The notes beneath the pieces are model-generated. The model was given only the letters and a program-made list of their open reading frames with translations, had not been told where the DNA came from and did no database searches. DNA of 64,000 bases from Silurus meridionalis (taxonomy: Eukaryota > Chordata > Actinopteri > Siluriformes > Siluridae). Positions 11,061 to 22,740 of the stretch are shown one piece after another. The stretch lies in assembly GCF_014805685.1 (NCBI RefSeq), contig NC_060886.1, positions 10,504,108-10,568,107 on the forward strand, written 5' to 3'. The position numbers were made by a program, and so were the translations under genes. How positions within the stretch are numbered: position 1 is the first letter of the stretch; every line of letters begins with the position of its first letter.

Positions 11061-12471
11061 CATAATATATTGTGCAATCAAGTAGGTGTGCAAAAACAGC
11101 ATGTAAACAATTACAATATGGGTGGTGATATAGACATGGATGTGTCTGTATTGTATTGAGTAGATTATAACGCCACAGATATATAATTCATCAATAATAT
11201 AGAGAAACGCAGTATAAAAGAGCGCTGCATCACAGACAGGTATCTCATGTCAGAAGTATGAATGCCATTACTAATGCAAAAAACCCAATTAACACAATTC
11301 AACAGCTCTTCTTTCACTGCAGCCACAGCATCAATATATCCTCATAATATAAACCCCAGTTTTCTGTGCATTTTACATATTTTTTCCAGGCATTTCAGTT
11401 TTCCTGGGCATTTGAAATGAAGGCAAATTGTGTGTTGTGCAAATTTTAGACAACAGTATAAATGGTTATTGAAAAAGACAAATGCTTCGAACAGTTTTTC
11501 TTAGTAAGTCTGTTTAAAAAATGGCCTTGTAGGCATATATGTGACCGAACAAAAACTTTCCCCTCGATCAGTCATTGTGGAATGAAAATCAGCAACAGTA
11601 AGAAATCCATACGAATATATCTGAGCATGTGCAGTTTTCCACAGATGTGGTTTGCGAGCTCTGACTAGTGCACTCATCCAAGCAAAGGATGTGAAAATGC
11701 AGATGTTATCGTATGCCTGCTAAATGCCCCCAGTGTCGCCAACTCTAAATCTGTTCATTTAGCAACAGCTTCAAGGAACATGTACTTTACACTTCAGACA
11801 CCTGAAGTGTTCACACTGCTGATTCTGAAGGCTTCACTGCAGATTTCAAACCTGGCAACACGTGATGTGAAAGCTTAAATATGATTCGATATAAATTCTA
11901 TTCTAAACTTATACTACAGGAAGCAGTGCAAGCGAGAGAAACAATGTGAAAAGAAGAGAAAAGACAATTGGGAATAATTTGAGATATATTCATGGCAAAA
12001 TATATTAAAACAGAAGTCAGTGATTCTGACCGTTTTTGGGCCAGCAAAGAAGGCCTTGCTGACCCTGATGGCCCACCACTTTCACACAGTACCTAAATGC
12101 AGTATCTATCCTTTTACTCTAACAGTGTCAGTAATATAATGTCCTACCAATAGTGTAACTGCTGTCATGAATGTTTTATTCATTGTGGGTGCTAGTTTAA
12201 GCTCATTTACATGCATTCAACTGTTAACTTTGTAATGTGTAACCTGAGGTCTAAAATAATGTTTAATTCATTTACTCACTTTGAATGCCATTTATAATAG
12301 TTCTCTCTGTGACTAAAACACTGATTTGCACTATTTCTCAATTGAAGGTCCGAGAGGTTAAAATGTGTAGAATAGATGGTTTAAGGACATTAGCATAATT
12401 GGTAAAGAGCTCTTAAAGCTGTTGATGCTTCACAGTGTCAGAAAACAGGTTCTCAAGTTCTTCTCATTCAG
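11061..12471. other. No recognised gene or repeat
   Basis: AT-rich DNA with only short, motif-free open frames (for example 11462-11668). Confidence 0.35.
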
Positions 12472-12490
12472 CAGCTCTTTATTTTTATTC

Positions 12491-12547
<57 letters not shown>

Positions 12548-12565
12548 AATAAAAATAAAGAGCTG
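12472..12565. repeat. Palindromic AT-rich repeat, first of two
   Basis: The 18-bp arm 12472-12489 (CAGCTCTTTATTTTTATT) is exactly reverse-complementary to 12548-12565. Between them is mainly (AT)n, itself self-complementary, so almost the whole 94 bp can fold as one hairpin. Confidence 0.9.
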
Positions 12566-12569
12566 ACAT

Positions 12570-12591
12570 GTGGCATGGAGCAGTTCCTGAG

Positions 12592-12661
<70 letters not shown>

Positions 12662-12683
12662 CTCAGGAACTGCTCCATGCCAC
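12570..12683. repeat. Palindromic AT-rich repeat, second of two
   Basis: The 24-bp arm 12570-12593 is an exact reverse complement of 12660-12683; it includes GGCATGGAGCAGTTCCTGAG. The centre is pure (AT)n. The full 114 bp is therefore a near-perfect hairpin, only 4 bp from the preceding palindrome. Confidence 0.95.
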
Positions 12684-13626
12684 TAATAATGATTTAAGGT
12701 TGCCTGTTTTTGCTTGGTCATTAGATTATTTGGACTACAGAACCCAGCATCCACTGCACACTCACACCTGTACCCTGTTACCTTGATTAGCACTCACACT
12801 AGATATAAAGTCTCAACATTCACAGGACTCACCATCTCAAGTTTGTCTTTTCTGTTGGATGGTGTAATTCTTGTAGGGTTATGTTTTTTTTTTTGGTTCT
12901 ATGTCTCTTCATTTTTGTCATTTGTTTTCATAAGTTGGTTCTTTTGCACTTTTATTAAATATTATCTGTAATTACATTCCCTTTCCTCATTATTATGTGA
13001 CAAAGATCTCTGCTGAGGTGTGCTGAAGTATAATACAGTGGCCTAACGACACGGCTGTGTACCAGACATGTGTACCATTTGGCTTTAATTTCACACTGAA
13101 GCCAACTTCACAGACTCCACACTGTCATCGTTTAAATCAGCTCTTAACACCACGACAACCTGCTGTCTTTTTATTTTCCCCCAGATGAGCTGCGCTGTCG
13201 GTGTCTTCTTTTCTTCAAGCGCAGTCTTGTGTCAAATATCTGGCAAGGGAGTTGAAGAGGGTAGGGTGAGAAGGTCTCAGTGGTTTGGAGTGTTCCAGAG
13301 AATTACATCTAGGGAGAGTCTCAAAAGGAAGCAATCAGGAGTGGGCATCATTAACACAGAGAATGTTTGCTAAGCCTCTCTCCCCATAGGTGTAGTACAT
13401 GTGTTTAAGCTCCCTCTTGCACAATTTCACCTGCTGGTTGCTAATGAATGAGCAGTGGTGTCTAAGCTATTCTGGGCCTGCTGAACTTCTAGAACTTTCT
13501 GTACCAGACGAGCATCAGTTGAGCAGATATGTAGAGCTTAATGATTTCTCAATTTGGACATGAATATGTTACATGATGCAAACTGTTTCCCTGTGTATAA
13601 TTTTGTCCATGAAGACTCTTGGTACA

Positions 13627-13628
<2 letters not shown>
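12684..13628. other. No recognised gene
   Basis: There is a polypyrimidine-AG at about 13164-13183 before an open frame at 13185-13373, but the frame has no family motif and no clear donor context. I do not call an exon. Confidence 0.3.
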
Positions 13629-13686
<58 letters not shown>

Positions 13687-13716
13687 CATACATACATACA
13701 TACATACATACATACA
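13629..13716. repeat. (TA)n followed by (CATA)n microsatellite
   Basis: Pure TA alternation to about 13680, then about nine CATA units. The Ile-Tyr and Tyr-Val-Cys-Met open frames over it are artefacts. Confidence 0.97.
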
Positions 13717-14989
13717 GGAGGTAAGCGCAAGACATAAAAATAAAAAATAAATGAAAGTGAATTTGCTATTTGGAACAATATCATTACTAGAATGAGTGCA
13801 TTAATATAATACTCAGATTTTTCGTCTGAGCTGCTGTTTTAGAAAGAAAACATGTAAGCAATTGGTTTCAAGAATTTAATAGCACTGTGGTAGAATATAG
13901 GTTAATGTTTGCTTCAATACTATTTTACAACAAATCACCCAAATGTAACCCAATTATATCACCCTGATGATTAAGATGCTGTACAGTAGAAGGAAAATTT
14001 TACATTCAGTCCATCTATGTCTTGCAACATGTTAACAATCGAACTTTAAAAATTGATCAAGAGGTATGTGTCATGAAATGACACTATAGGGTATATATTC
14101 TGTAAAAGATATGGATAGCACTACAACTACATGCCGAGTATTATAAATCTTATATTCTATCTCGCTTGCGTTTTAAAGTGTTTTACTTTTGTAACAAATA
14201 TTCTTGACAGTAAGATAATGAAACGATATTTAAAAAATTGAACCCCTTTTTTCTATACGTAGTGAAGAATTCATTTTTCTGACCTGGGTCTGTCATATTG
14301 GATGTGCTCAGACAGTCACAGTCGGTGACCATTACACACATTTCCCACTTGTTTTGCTTGTGAGTATTGGTCTCTACTGAAGGGAACAGCCAGCTGTTTT
14401 CCTGCAAGGAGCCTGTAAGATGTTTTTCACATGCTGTGATGGAAAGTGGCCAAGGCAACAGCCCTCAAGAGGAGCCCAAGCCGTGTTCACGTCTTTAGCA
14501 GGATACGTCTGCATCGAACAGGAAGATGCGTTAGCTTTGTTCCGCACTGTCTAAAGCTGGCTATGAACCACACTGAACTTATACTGACTTATAAAAGTTG
14601 CAATACACAGAGAGCAAAGAAGAAACAAACAAGAACGAGACAATGGACTAAAGTGTAAGAATGTGGTTGCAAACTGGTTGAAGAAGTATATAGAAGTAAA
14701 GTCTTCCATATCTGCCATTTCATTGCACAAACCTGTTTGTACTCCACTTTCTTCTTCTTTTCTTTTTCTCTCTTATCCGACATGTCAGCTGCATATCTGT
14801 CAATCTCACCAGACTTCTGATTTAAAATTTGTGTCATCACACCTCAAATTCAGATTGAACTCCTGACATGGATATTTGCACCCAATTAAAGAAAATTGTC
14901 AGAAAAGTCAGATTAAGGATACAATTAGGCTGAGCATTGTGTCCCCAATGATTATTCAACTTGATGTTTGTGATGCTTGTTGCTGTCTA
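13717..14989. other. No recognised gene or repeat
   Basis: Several overlapping short open frames on both strands (14183-14866) share no known motif. No inverted ends were found. Confidence 0.35.
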
Positions 14990-15207
14990 CACTATATTGA
15001 CAAAAGTATTGGAACACCTGACCTTTCCTGCCAGATGTGGTTACCGCAAAGCTGGAGGCACACAATTGCATAAGACGTCTTTGGATGCGGTATAATACAA
15101 TTTTAAGTTTTGAGAAGAGAAAATTGGAACTGAATGTGTAATGTGATGTTCAAAAATCACATACCATACTTATGACCAGGTGTCCGCAAACTTTTGGCAA
15201 TATAGTG
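14990..15207. mobile_element. Tc1-derived MITE
   Basis: The left end CACTATATTGACAAAAGTAT, then TGGAACACCTGACC, mirrors the right end GGTGTCCGCAAACTTTTGGC then AATATAGTG. A TA precedes the left end. The interior keeps AAGCTGGAGGCACACAATTG, typical of a fish Tc1 family whose longer relatives encode a transposase C-terminus. At 218 bp it is an internal deletion derivative. Related but differently truncated copies lie at 40440-40850 and 54839-55270. Confidence 0.85.
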
Positions 15208-16029
15208 AATATCTATCTCTCTCTTTCTCGCACTCTCATTACTGCGCTGGCTCTAAAACTGTTATATACAAATATAAAATAAATTATAGTCTGTATATAT
15301 TAGCTCAGCAATTATTTCCACTTTATAGATGATTGACACATTAGGACCTATTAATGGTTTTGCATTATCTAGTTAGCTGATAGAGGGTACCTGTACTTCA
15401 GACTTCAGAGTACTGATCACAACAGATTATATAAAATGAAGTTTTATCTCAGACTTTAAGTTTTTCCCCCACAGTCTAATGACTACAGATTTCATATAGA
15501 GTACACCTGGATGGTCAACACAAGTCACATAACGTAATCAAGTCTGTGTTACTGGCTTCAATTGAAAAAAAAATTTTGGAGCCACATTAATTGGATTTTA
15601 TACTATATAAAAATAAGCAGCTAAGATTGCTTTAATGGCTGTTTTTCCCACTTCCTTTTCTCTAGCTCTGCTCGAAGTGTTTCAAGTGCAGGAGAGCAGA
15701 ATCACAACAAGCCACAGCTTACAAGGGTGAGTTCATTTAACATCTGGACACTCATAGTTAAGTGTGGTGCTAATAGTTATACTCAATCTTTAATAGTACA
15801 AAATAAATGTTTATTTTTGCAAACAATTGTTTTTTGTGCAACATATCAGTCATGAACTTGGGCAACATTTAACTCTACCTCAGAGATGTCCAAAGTCTGG
15901 CTTATAGGTCAAAGTTGGCTCGTGGTGACCTACCATATATGAGAAAAGTAATGGGAAGGACCTGCTGCATGTCTCTCATTAGAGGTCACTGGATTTCTGT
16001 ACTAGGTATAAACTCTATTGAACAATTAG
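15208..16029. other. AT-rich DNA containing an exon-like 61-base segment
   Basis: No repeat family recognised. 15666-15726 is bracketed by strong-looking splice signals and is discussed in the findings. Confidence 0.3.
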
Positions 16030-16140
16030 GGAAGTGATAGCTTAGTGGTTAAGGCTTTGGGTTACTGATAGGAAGGTTGTGGTTCAGGCCCCAGTTTTGC
16101 CAAGCTGCCACTTATTGTACAACGAGTTTCATTGAACTAA
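16030..16140 (+). repeat. tRNA-derived SINE fragment (head)
   Basis: GATAGCTTAGTGGTTAAGGC, TTTGGGTTACTGATAGGAAG, GTTGTGGTTCAGGCCCCAG and GCCAAGCTGCCACTT form the tRNA-like head (box A- and box B-like) and body start of a very common fish SINE. The tail (GTCGCTCTGGATAAG) is missing here. Minus-strand copies lie at 16884-17012 and 29357-29521. Confidence 0.75.
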
Positions 16141-16329
16141 AAATTGTTAAATAAAATGCAGTATAAAAGCAGATTACAGAATCATATTTTCTATTTATTC
16201 ATTCATTTTTAAATATTATGAAATCATGAATAAAAGGAACTTTAAAGTTAGTTTTTTGGCTTTTCATAAGAAAAGATTTGGGCACCTCTGCTTTGCCAAG
16301 GCTCATTTTCCTAAGAATACTATAGAAAA

Positions 16330-16425
16330 GTGAAAATAGACTCTGGACAAGATGCCAGTCCACTGTAGGACACCATATACTCGCATACACAAAATCATTC
16401 AAACCAAAGGCAATTTATCTTAGAC
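16330..16425 (+). repeat. Fragment of dispersed fish repeat (GCCAGTCCACTGTAGGACACC type)
   Basis: GGACAAGATGCCAGTCCACT, GTAGGACACCATATACTCGC, then AAAGGCAATTTATCTTAGAC is a diverged piece of the same family as 5015-5235. The RTE fragment that follows is inserted at its end. Confidence 0.5.
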
Positions 16426-16856
16426 ACATTTTATGGAGACCTGCGATGTTGTATGGTTTAGAGACAGTGGCATAGAGTAAAAGACAGGAGGTGAAACTAA
16501 GGGTAGCAGAGCTAAAGATGAGGTTTTTGTTGGGAGTGATGATGATGGACAGGATTAGAAAGAGGGACGGTGCATGTAGGACGTTTTGGAGACAAGGTGA
16601 GGGAGGCTCAATTGAGATGGTTTGGACATGTGCAGAGGAGGGACACGGGGAATATCGGTAGGAGAATGCTGAGGATGGAGCCACCAGGAGGGAGGAAAAT
16701 AGGAATGCCAAAGAGGAGGTTTCTGGATGTGGTGAGGGAAGACATGCAGGTAGTTGGGGTGAAAGAGGCAGATGTAGAGGACAGAGGGGTATGGAGAAGG
16801 ATGATCCGCTGTGGTGACCCCTAATGGGGGAAGCCGAAAAAAGAAGACATTTTATG
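16426..16856 (+). mobile_element. 5'-truncated RTE-clade LINE (3' end only)
   Basis: The body 16436-16846 lies between 10-bp direct repeats ACATTTTATG at 16426-16435 and 16847-16856. It encodes the C-terminus of an RTE-type reverse transcriptase: MLYGLE-like start, then HVGRFGDKVREAQLRWFGHV, QRRDTG.IGRRMLRME, GMPKRRFLDVVREDMQVVGV and RRMIRCGDP* in the 16570-16824 frame. The 3' end GATCCGCTGTGGTGACCCCT then AATGGGGGAAGCCGAAA is the family terminus. One internal shift/stop occurs before 16570. The catalytic FADD motif is upstream of the truncation and absent. Confidence 0.85.
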
Positions 16857-16883
16857 AAAGCAACCAAAAAACCTGTTTATGTT

Positions 16884-17012
16884 TACGGCATTTGGCAGAC
16901 ACCCATACCCAGAGAGACTTATAAATATCCGTTTTTACAAATAAGAAGTTGACAGCAGTTTGGTGTTGGTGGTATTTAATCTCATGACCTTCTGATCAAA
17001 ATCTGTAGGACA
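16884..17012 (-). repeat. tRNA-derived SINE (minus copy)
   Basis: Plus-strand reading GGCATTTGGCAGACACCCAT, CCCAGAGAGACTTATAA and CATGACCTTCTGATCA is the reverse of the common SINE tail (CTGGATAAGGGCGTCTGCCAAATGCC) and head. Diverged. Confidence 0.65.
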
Positions 17013-17859
17013 CCCACACAGATATTTTGTGTGCACAGACATTAATCCAAGCTTAAAATCAGTCTGGGGATTCTGGAGGGGTTCTGATCATTTAAAATAT
17101 ATTTCATATTAATTGATTGGTCTCCAGGAACTTTACTGTTGCCTTTGACAATAGAGATGTAGTCAGATATCACTACGAGAAAGCAACAGTGCTTTTAATA
17201 TAAATGAGCATATGAACCTCTGCATTCTGAGGAGGCAGGTGAGGCAGAACAAAAGAACCAGAATTAATTGTCATTAGCATTCAAAACAACTGTACCAACA
17301 TTTTTGAACATACAGTACCTTTAACACAAGACAATATAAATGATTGCAGGAGCTTGTATACACCATGTTTTGCATCATAACGCATTCATCATACCTTATT
17401 AATGATAATTTCATGAAATAACACTATTTTTTACATCTTTTACATTAATATATATTACATAGAGGTTTGATCAATATTCATTCCCTTATTTGCATATTTG
17501 AATGCAGAATTAACTGCAAAATTTAAATATAATATACAGTTCTCTACTGTGTTATTGATATTTATTACAATTTAAAATCTGAATATATATTCTTGAAAAA
17601 AATTTGCATAATGTAGGATCATTTGGATAACTGTACAGGAATAAATAACCATTGGACTGTAGTCACATTTTAAATATGTAACTCTGTGCACTCTGTTTCT
17701 GTGCATGGTGAAATATTTCATCTGGGTCAAATTGTGCCATGCAGGCTTTACAATTACTGCAGATGAGGAAGAAACAACATGATGCTTGTTTTTCAAGATG
17801 TTCAGACTTTGAAATTTAAGGCTAGTGAAAAATGAAACAGTGATCTGTAAAGTAAACTG
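17013..17859. other. No recognised gene or repeat
   Basis: AT-rich; a 117-codon minus-strand open frame (17572-17925) has no family motif and overlaps the next repeat. Confidence 0.35.
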
Positions 17860-18100
17860 TGTGTATTTATCCTTAATGATCAAGCCTGGGGCAACTGTTG
17901 CAAGGAAAAGCTCCGTTAGACTCAAAAGGGGAACCCATACTCATTTGGGTGACACCAAAAGTGTGATTATAAATCATACAAAACAATGCAAACACTGGAG
18001 AGTTAGAAATATCATGAGCAATTACGGAGTGTGCAACTCAAATACTCAATACAAATCTGTAGGGTTTATATTCACCTGTTGGATTGTGCAAAAAAAAAAC
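17860..18100 (+). repeat. Dispersed fish repeat (same family as 5300-5525 and 39596-39830)
   Basis: GTGTATTTATCCTTAATGAT, GCAAGGAAAAGCTCCGTTAG, ACTCAAAAGGGGAACCCATA and CATTTGGGTGACACCAAAAG match the 39.7-kb copy closely in order. Confidence 0.7.
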
Positions 18101-18345
18101 TGTTTGTCTTAGCGCAGCTGTAAAGTGCTGCTAGTAAAATGCAGAGTCATCTCTTGTCTGCCTCCTGGGGGGTCGATCACATTAGTCCATAGACACATGC
18201 CACCCTATGATACTTTATGGACACCTTGTCTTTTCTTACAAGGTGAGCATCTCCCTTCTTAGAAGCACTGAGTGTAGCGGTCATCTATGAACACCTTTCA
18301 GGGAAGACCTGTACCTCAGTTCATGTGACAGATGATATTCAGGTA

Positions 18346-19822
18346 CAGTGGTGTTCCTGATTTCTTATTTTTTTGCATGTTTATCACACTTTAATGTTTC
18401 AGATCATCAAACTAATTTAAATATTAGTAAAAGATAACACAAGTGAACACAACATGCAGTTTTTAAATGAAAGCTCTTATTATTGAGGGAAAACAAAATC
18501 CAAAACTACATGGCCCTGTGTGAAAAAGTGTTTGCCCCTCGTTAAAACTGTGGTTTATCACACCTGAGTTAAATTTCTCTCGCCACACCCAGGCCTGATT
18601 ACTGCTATGCCTGTTCACAATTAAAAAATCTCTTAAATAGGACCTGCCTGACAAAGTGAAGTAGACCAAAAGATCCTCAAAAGCTAGACATCATACTGAG
18701 ATCCAAAGAAATTCAGAAACAAATGAGAAAGAAAGTAATTGAGATCTATCAGTCTGGAAAAGGTTATAAAGCCAATTCTAAAGCTTGGTGACTCCAGCGA
18801 ACCACAGTGAGAGCCATTATTCACAAATGGCAAGAACATGGAACAGTGAAGAACCTTCCCAGGAGTGGCCGGCTGACAAAAATTACCCCAAGAGCACAGC
18901 GACGACTCATCCAAGAGGTCACAAAAGACCCCACAACAACATCCAAAGAACTGCAGGCCTCACTTGCCTCAGTTAAGGTCAGTGTTCATGACTCCATAAG
19001 AAAGAGACTGGGCAAAAATGATCCCGCATGGCGGAGTCCAAGATGAAACCCGCTGCTGAGCAAAAAGAACATAAAAGCTCGTCTCAGTTTTGCCAGAAAA
19101 TATCTTGATGATCCCCAAGTCTTTTGGGAAAATAGTCTGTGGACTGACGAGACAAAAGTTTAACTTTTTGGAAGGTGTGTGTCCCATTACGTCTGGCGTA
19201 AAAGTAATACCGCATTTCAGAAAAAGAACATCATACCAACAGTAAAATAAGGTGGTGGTAGTGTGATGTCTGGGGCTGTTTTGCTGCTTCAGGACCTGGA
19301 AGACTTGCTGTGATAAATGGAAACATGAATTCTGCTGTTTACCAAAAAATCATGAAGGAGAAGGTCCAGCCATCTGTTTGTAACCTGAAGCTGAAGCGAA
19401 CTTGTGTTCTGCAGCAGGACAATGATCCCAAACACACCAGCAAGTCCACCTCTAAATGGCTTAAGAAAAACCAAATGAACACTTTGGAGTGGCCTAGACA
19501 AAGTCCTGACCTTAATCCTATTGAGATGCTGTGCAATTCTGCATAGATGAGTGAACCAAAATTCCTCCACAGCGCTGTAACAGACTCACTGCAAGTTATC
19601 ACAAACGCTTGATTGCAGTTGTTGCTTCTAAGGGTGACCCAACCAGTTATTAGGTTTAGGGGCAAACACTTTTTCACACAGGGCCATGTAGTTTTGGGTT
19701 TTGTTTTTTGTGTTCACTTGTGTTATCTTTTACTAATATTTAAATTAGTTTGATGATCTGAAACATTACAGTGTGACAAACATGCAAAAAAAGAAGAAAT
19801 CACACACTTTTTCACACCACTG
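18346..19822 (+). mobile_element. Complete-ended, dead Tc1 transposon
   Basis: TA dinucleotides at 18344-18345 and 19823-19824 flank a 1477-bp element starting CAGTGGTG and ending CACCACTG. The inverted ends are long: 19659-19822 pairs with 18346-18538, the left arm carrying about 35 extra bases. Transposase on the plus strand starts near 18723 (MRKKVIEIYQSGKGYKA). The helix-turn-helix region reads TTVRAIIHKWQEHGTVKNLP and RSGRLTKITPRAQRRL. Catalytic motifs are WTDETKV (first D), QQDNDPKHTS (second D) and SPDLNPIE (E). Stops fall at about 18789, 19045, 19160, 19246 and 19312. After IEMLC some 50-60 bases are missing, then QFCIDEW and IPPQRC resume in another frame. The copy cannot encode transposase. 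Confidence 0.93.
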
Positions 19823-21234
19823 TATATTACACTGTCCCTGCATTTAGTAGAGAAATTTAATACTAGGGTGGTATGTCAATCAGATTGACCAGGGTAGCCA
19901 TCATCATCATTGGCATATATGAGTTAGCTAGCTATTGTTCCATAATAGTCACATGCTGCGAATGTGTTTCTGCTGTCCATCATACATAGAGTTTTCATTT
20001 GACCTTTATTTAATTTAAGTAGCTTGAATGAATCGTAAATGCATTATATTTTATTTCGAGACGTGGCCAATGTCAGTCCAGATGGAGACTCCCACTATGA
20101 TATTTTATCACATGAAAGTGGGCATGCTGGTGCAGAGAAAATACCCCAAAGAATACAAATGCAACCTGCTTGCCAGCAACTGTGTCCTGTACTGTTCTGA
20201 GAACAGACAATAGAAATGAAACAAGTGTTTGGTTAATAAGGGATGAGTCATAAATGTGTGGGTTTTATCAATTTATTTTCGGACTGTAAGTGTGACAGTA
20301 TGGGAGCTCGTTTATGCTCAGTTTGGTCTTTTAACCAGTTCCCAGGATAATAGTGCAGTAACACGTGTTAGCACCAGCAGATTTAGAGGCTCAAAGCAGT
20401 AAAACTGCTTTTAACAACTACATATATTAATCTTATATCTTCTTGGCTAGCACTAATCTCAGAGCTTTGCCAAGGCCCCCAAATCAACTTAGAGCAGAAT
20501 GCATAGTGTTTTAACAGACATTTAATTACTTGAGAAAGACTCTGGTGCCAATAATGTCCAAAGAAACTGTTATTGTGGTCAAGACTTTCTGTGTACTGTG
20601 AAATAGACGAAGTAGGGAGTGAACATTTAAACTGTAGGATTAGTAAAGAGCAATTTTATGCAGTTTGGTTACCATCTTTGTTCATACAATTGCAAATACG
20701 GGGACTGTGCACATTTGTCAAGCTGGGTGGATATAGGCCACAGTCTATTGTACATGACAAACAGGTTCTGGAGGATGTTTAACCACAGGCATGGTGAACT
20801 TAATGAAAATTTCAACAGCACTTAAAAACACTTCAAATTTAAAACGCTTTTTTTTTTAGTGTCCACTTGTAATCACATTTTGTAATTAAGGTTCCTAGAT
20901 GTGTCAAAGCTAACTAATATCACTATAAAAAAACAGTCCCCAGCAGAACCAGCAATTAAAATTTTGCCATCAAATGTGCACATGACTCCACTGACAAACA
21001 GGTTACTAATACTGTCACGCTTTACCACAACCACACAAATGAAGAAGAGAAATAAACATTTTACCCAATGGGACTGCACGGTCTCAAGGGGTAAATTTTA
21101 AAAACAGATAGAATACAACCTAAAGAACTTGATTGCAGTGCACTAGTCTATACTAAGTATTAAAATTTGTTCATGCTCTATTTTTCTATTAATCTCTCAA
21201 ATAATTAACAATAAAACTTTATGGTTTGTAGATA
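19823..21234. other. No recognised gene or repeat
   Basis: Open frames 20028-20213 and 20573-20782 have no family signature. AT-rich. Confidence 0.35.
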
Positions 21235-21436
21235 CACCAACCAGGTATAACATTATAAGATTCAAAATGATAACCATTTAGTGCATAACACTGATTATTT
21301 CTTCACCATGGCACATGTTAATGGGTGTGATGTATTAGGCAGCAGGTGAACATTTTATCCTCAAAGTTGGCGTGTTAGAAGCAGGAAAAATGGGCAAGCG
21401 TAAGGATTTGAGTGAGTTTGAAAGGGGCCATATACA
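21235..21436 (+). mobile_element. 5' fragment of a second Tc1 family
   Basis: Starts at a TA (21233-21234) with CACCAACCAGGTATAACATT, the terminus type of a widespread fish Tc1 family. At 21390 it encodes MGKRKDLSEFERGHI, the usual first residues of that transposase, and breaks off after about 15 codons. No right end is present. Confidence 0.75.
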
Positions 21437-21639
21437 AAGAGTAAAAAAAGGAAAAAGAAAAAGCTATTGACACAGAGCTTTATTTCTAATGTAGTATTTA
21501 AAAAATAATATTAGGTAAAGAAAAAGTAGAATTAAATGTAAAAAATATAAAAAGATTTAACTTTTTAAGTTTAATGTACATGCATACTTTAAAGTGCACC
21601 TGAGTGTATCTGAGACATCCAGAAAACAGCTAATTATGG

Positions 21640-22065
21640 AGAAATTGAGGCAGTGGCACACAGACAAGAGAAAATGTCAGGCGGAAGAACGTGCCGGAAA
21701 CTGAAGTGCAAATAAGGTTTTAATTAACAACAAAGGGCAAATGGCAGAAAATGGCAAACCAAACATAAACTCCAGGTTAGACTAAACCTGGTGAACGCTA
21801 TGACGAGAGAGTTCGTAGAACTTAACAGAGTCCCGCAAACGATAGTAATCCAAACCAGAACCGTAATGTCTGTGGCTTGGGTAGTCCGACAAGGTTCTTT
21901 AGCCGAAACTGTAGAACGGACAATGAGTTGGTGGGGAAACGGAGGTTATATAGCGTGGTGGTTGATGAGTACCAGGTTAAGGTGGTTAGTAGGTAGTAGA
22001 GCTACTTGGCGTGATAGGTGGGTTTGGTGAAGGTGTGGCTGGTGGATCCCTGACACAAGGTGACT
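21640..22065. repeat. Unclassified possible repeat block, less AT-rich than surroundings
   Basis: AAGAACGTGCCGGAAACTGA through AGGTGTGGCTGGTGGATCCC, then TGACA, is distinctly less AT-rich than flanking DNA. It has the style of a fish mobile element end but shows no coding motif or inverted ends. Family unknown. Confidence 0.3.
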
Positions 22066-22740
22066 ATAAATTTACGAAGTCTATTTGAAGGCAGTATGTC
22101 TAGTTTGTAAACATTTATTTACTCTTTTGAAAGAATACAATATTGGTCGTTATTCTGAAACAAAACTCCGTTTCCTTAAAGTATGGAAGTGAAAGCGTGC
22201 ATATTAGTTCACATGTTAGATCTCATGCATGTTTTAACAGACTATTTAAGACACCCAAAAACTGTGAAGAAAATCCTACAGAAACAGCTGTTTTAATTGG
22301 TAAAGGGAAAAACAGAATCATTTTTATTAATGACAGCTGTATAATCACTGTTGTTTAGACTGGATGTGATTGGTTCAATCTGAACACAGCCACATATCCA
22401 GTTATGAAGAGCTAAAATATGCAACCAGGTGTAACCAGGTTAAACTTTTGTTTTTACCCCCACCCCCCAAAAAAAGATTCCCTAAAAATGTATCTTGACT
22501 ATTTTGTTCGTTGTAATCGAGGGTAAAAAATTTAATTAAGGATGGAAAGATTCAACATGATTTCTTTTTTTATACAAAAACTTTTTTGTCCATTTTGTTA
22601 TATATGTTTTGTTATATGACTATTTAATGTACATTTGGAAAACGGCACAGTTTTTTAAAAATAATTTCGTATAGTCTCTGTACGCCACCACAGTGAATTA
22701 AAATAAAGCAACTGAACACTTGGTGTAACAGTTATTACAC

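Noticed and set aside
12422..12786. Open frames with long Ile-Tyr repeats on both strands (also 10191-10519, 13538-13784)
   Set aside because: They are translations of (TA)n microsatellites and palindromes.
13164..13373. Possible exon after a polypyrimidine tract
   Set aside because: The acceptor looks reasonable but no convincing donor or protein motif follows.
16415..16867. 150-codon minus-strand open frame
   Set aside because: It is the antisense of the RTE C-terminal coding fragment at 16570-16824.
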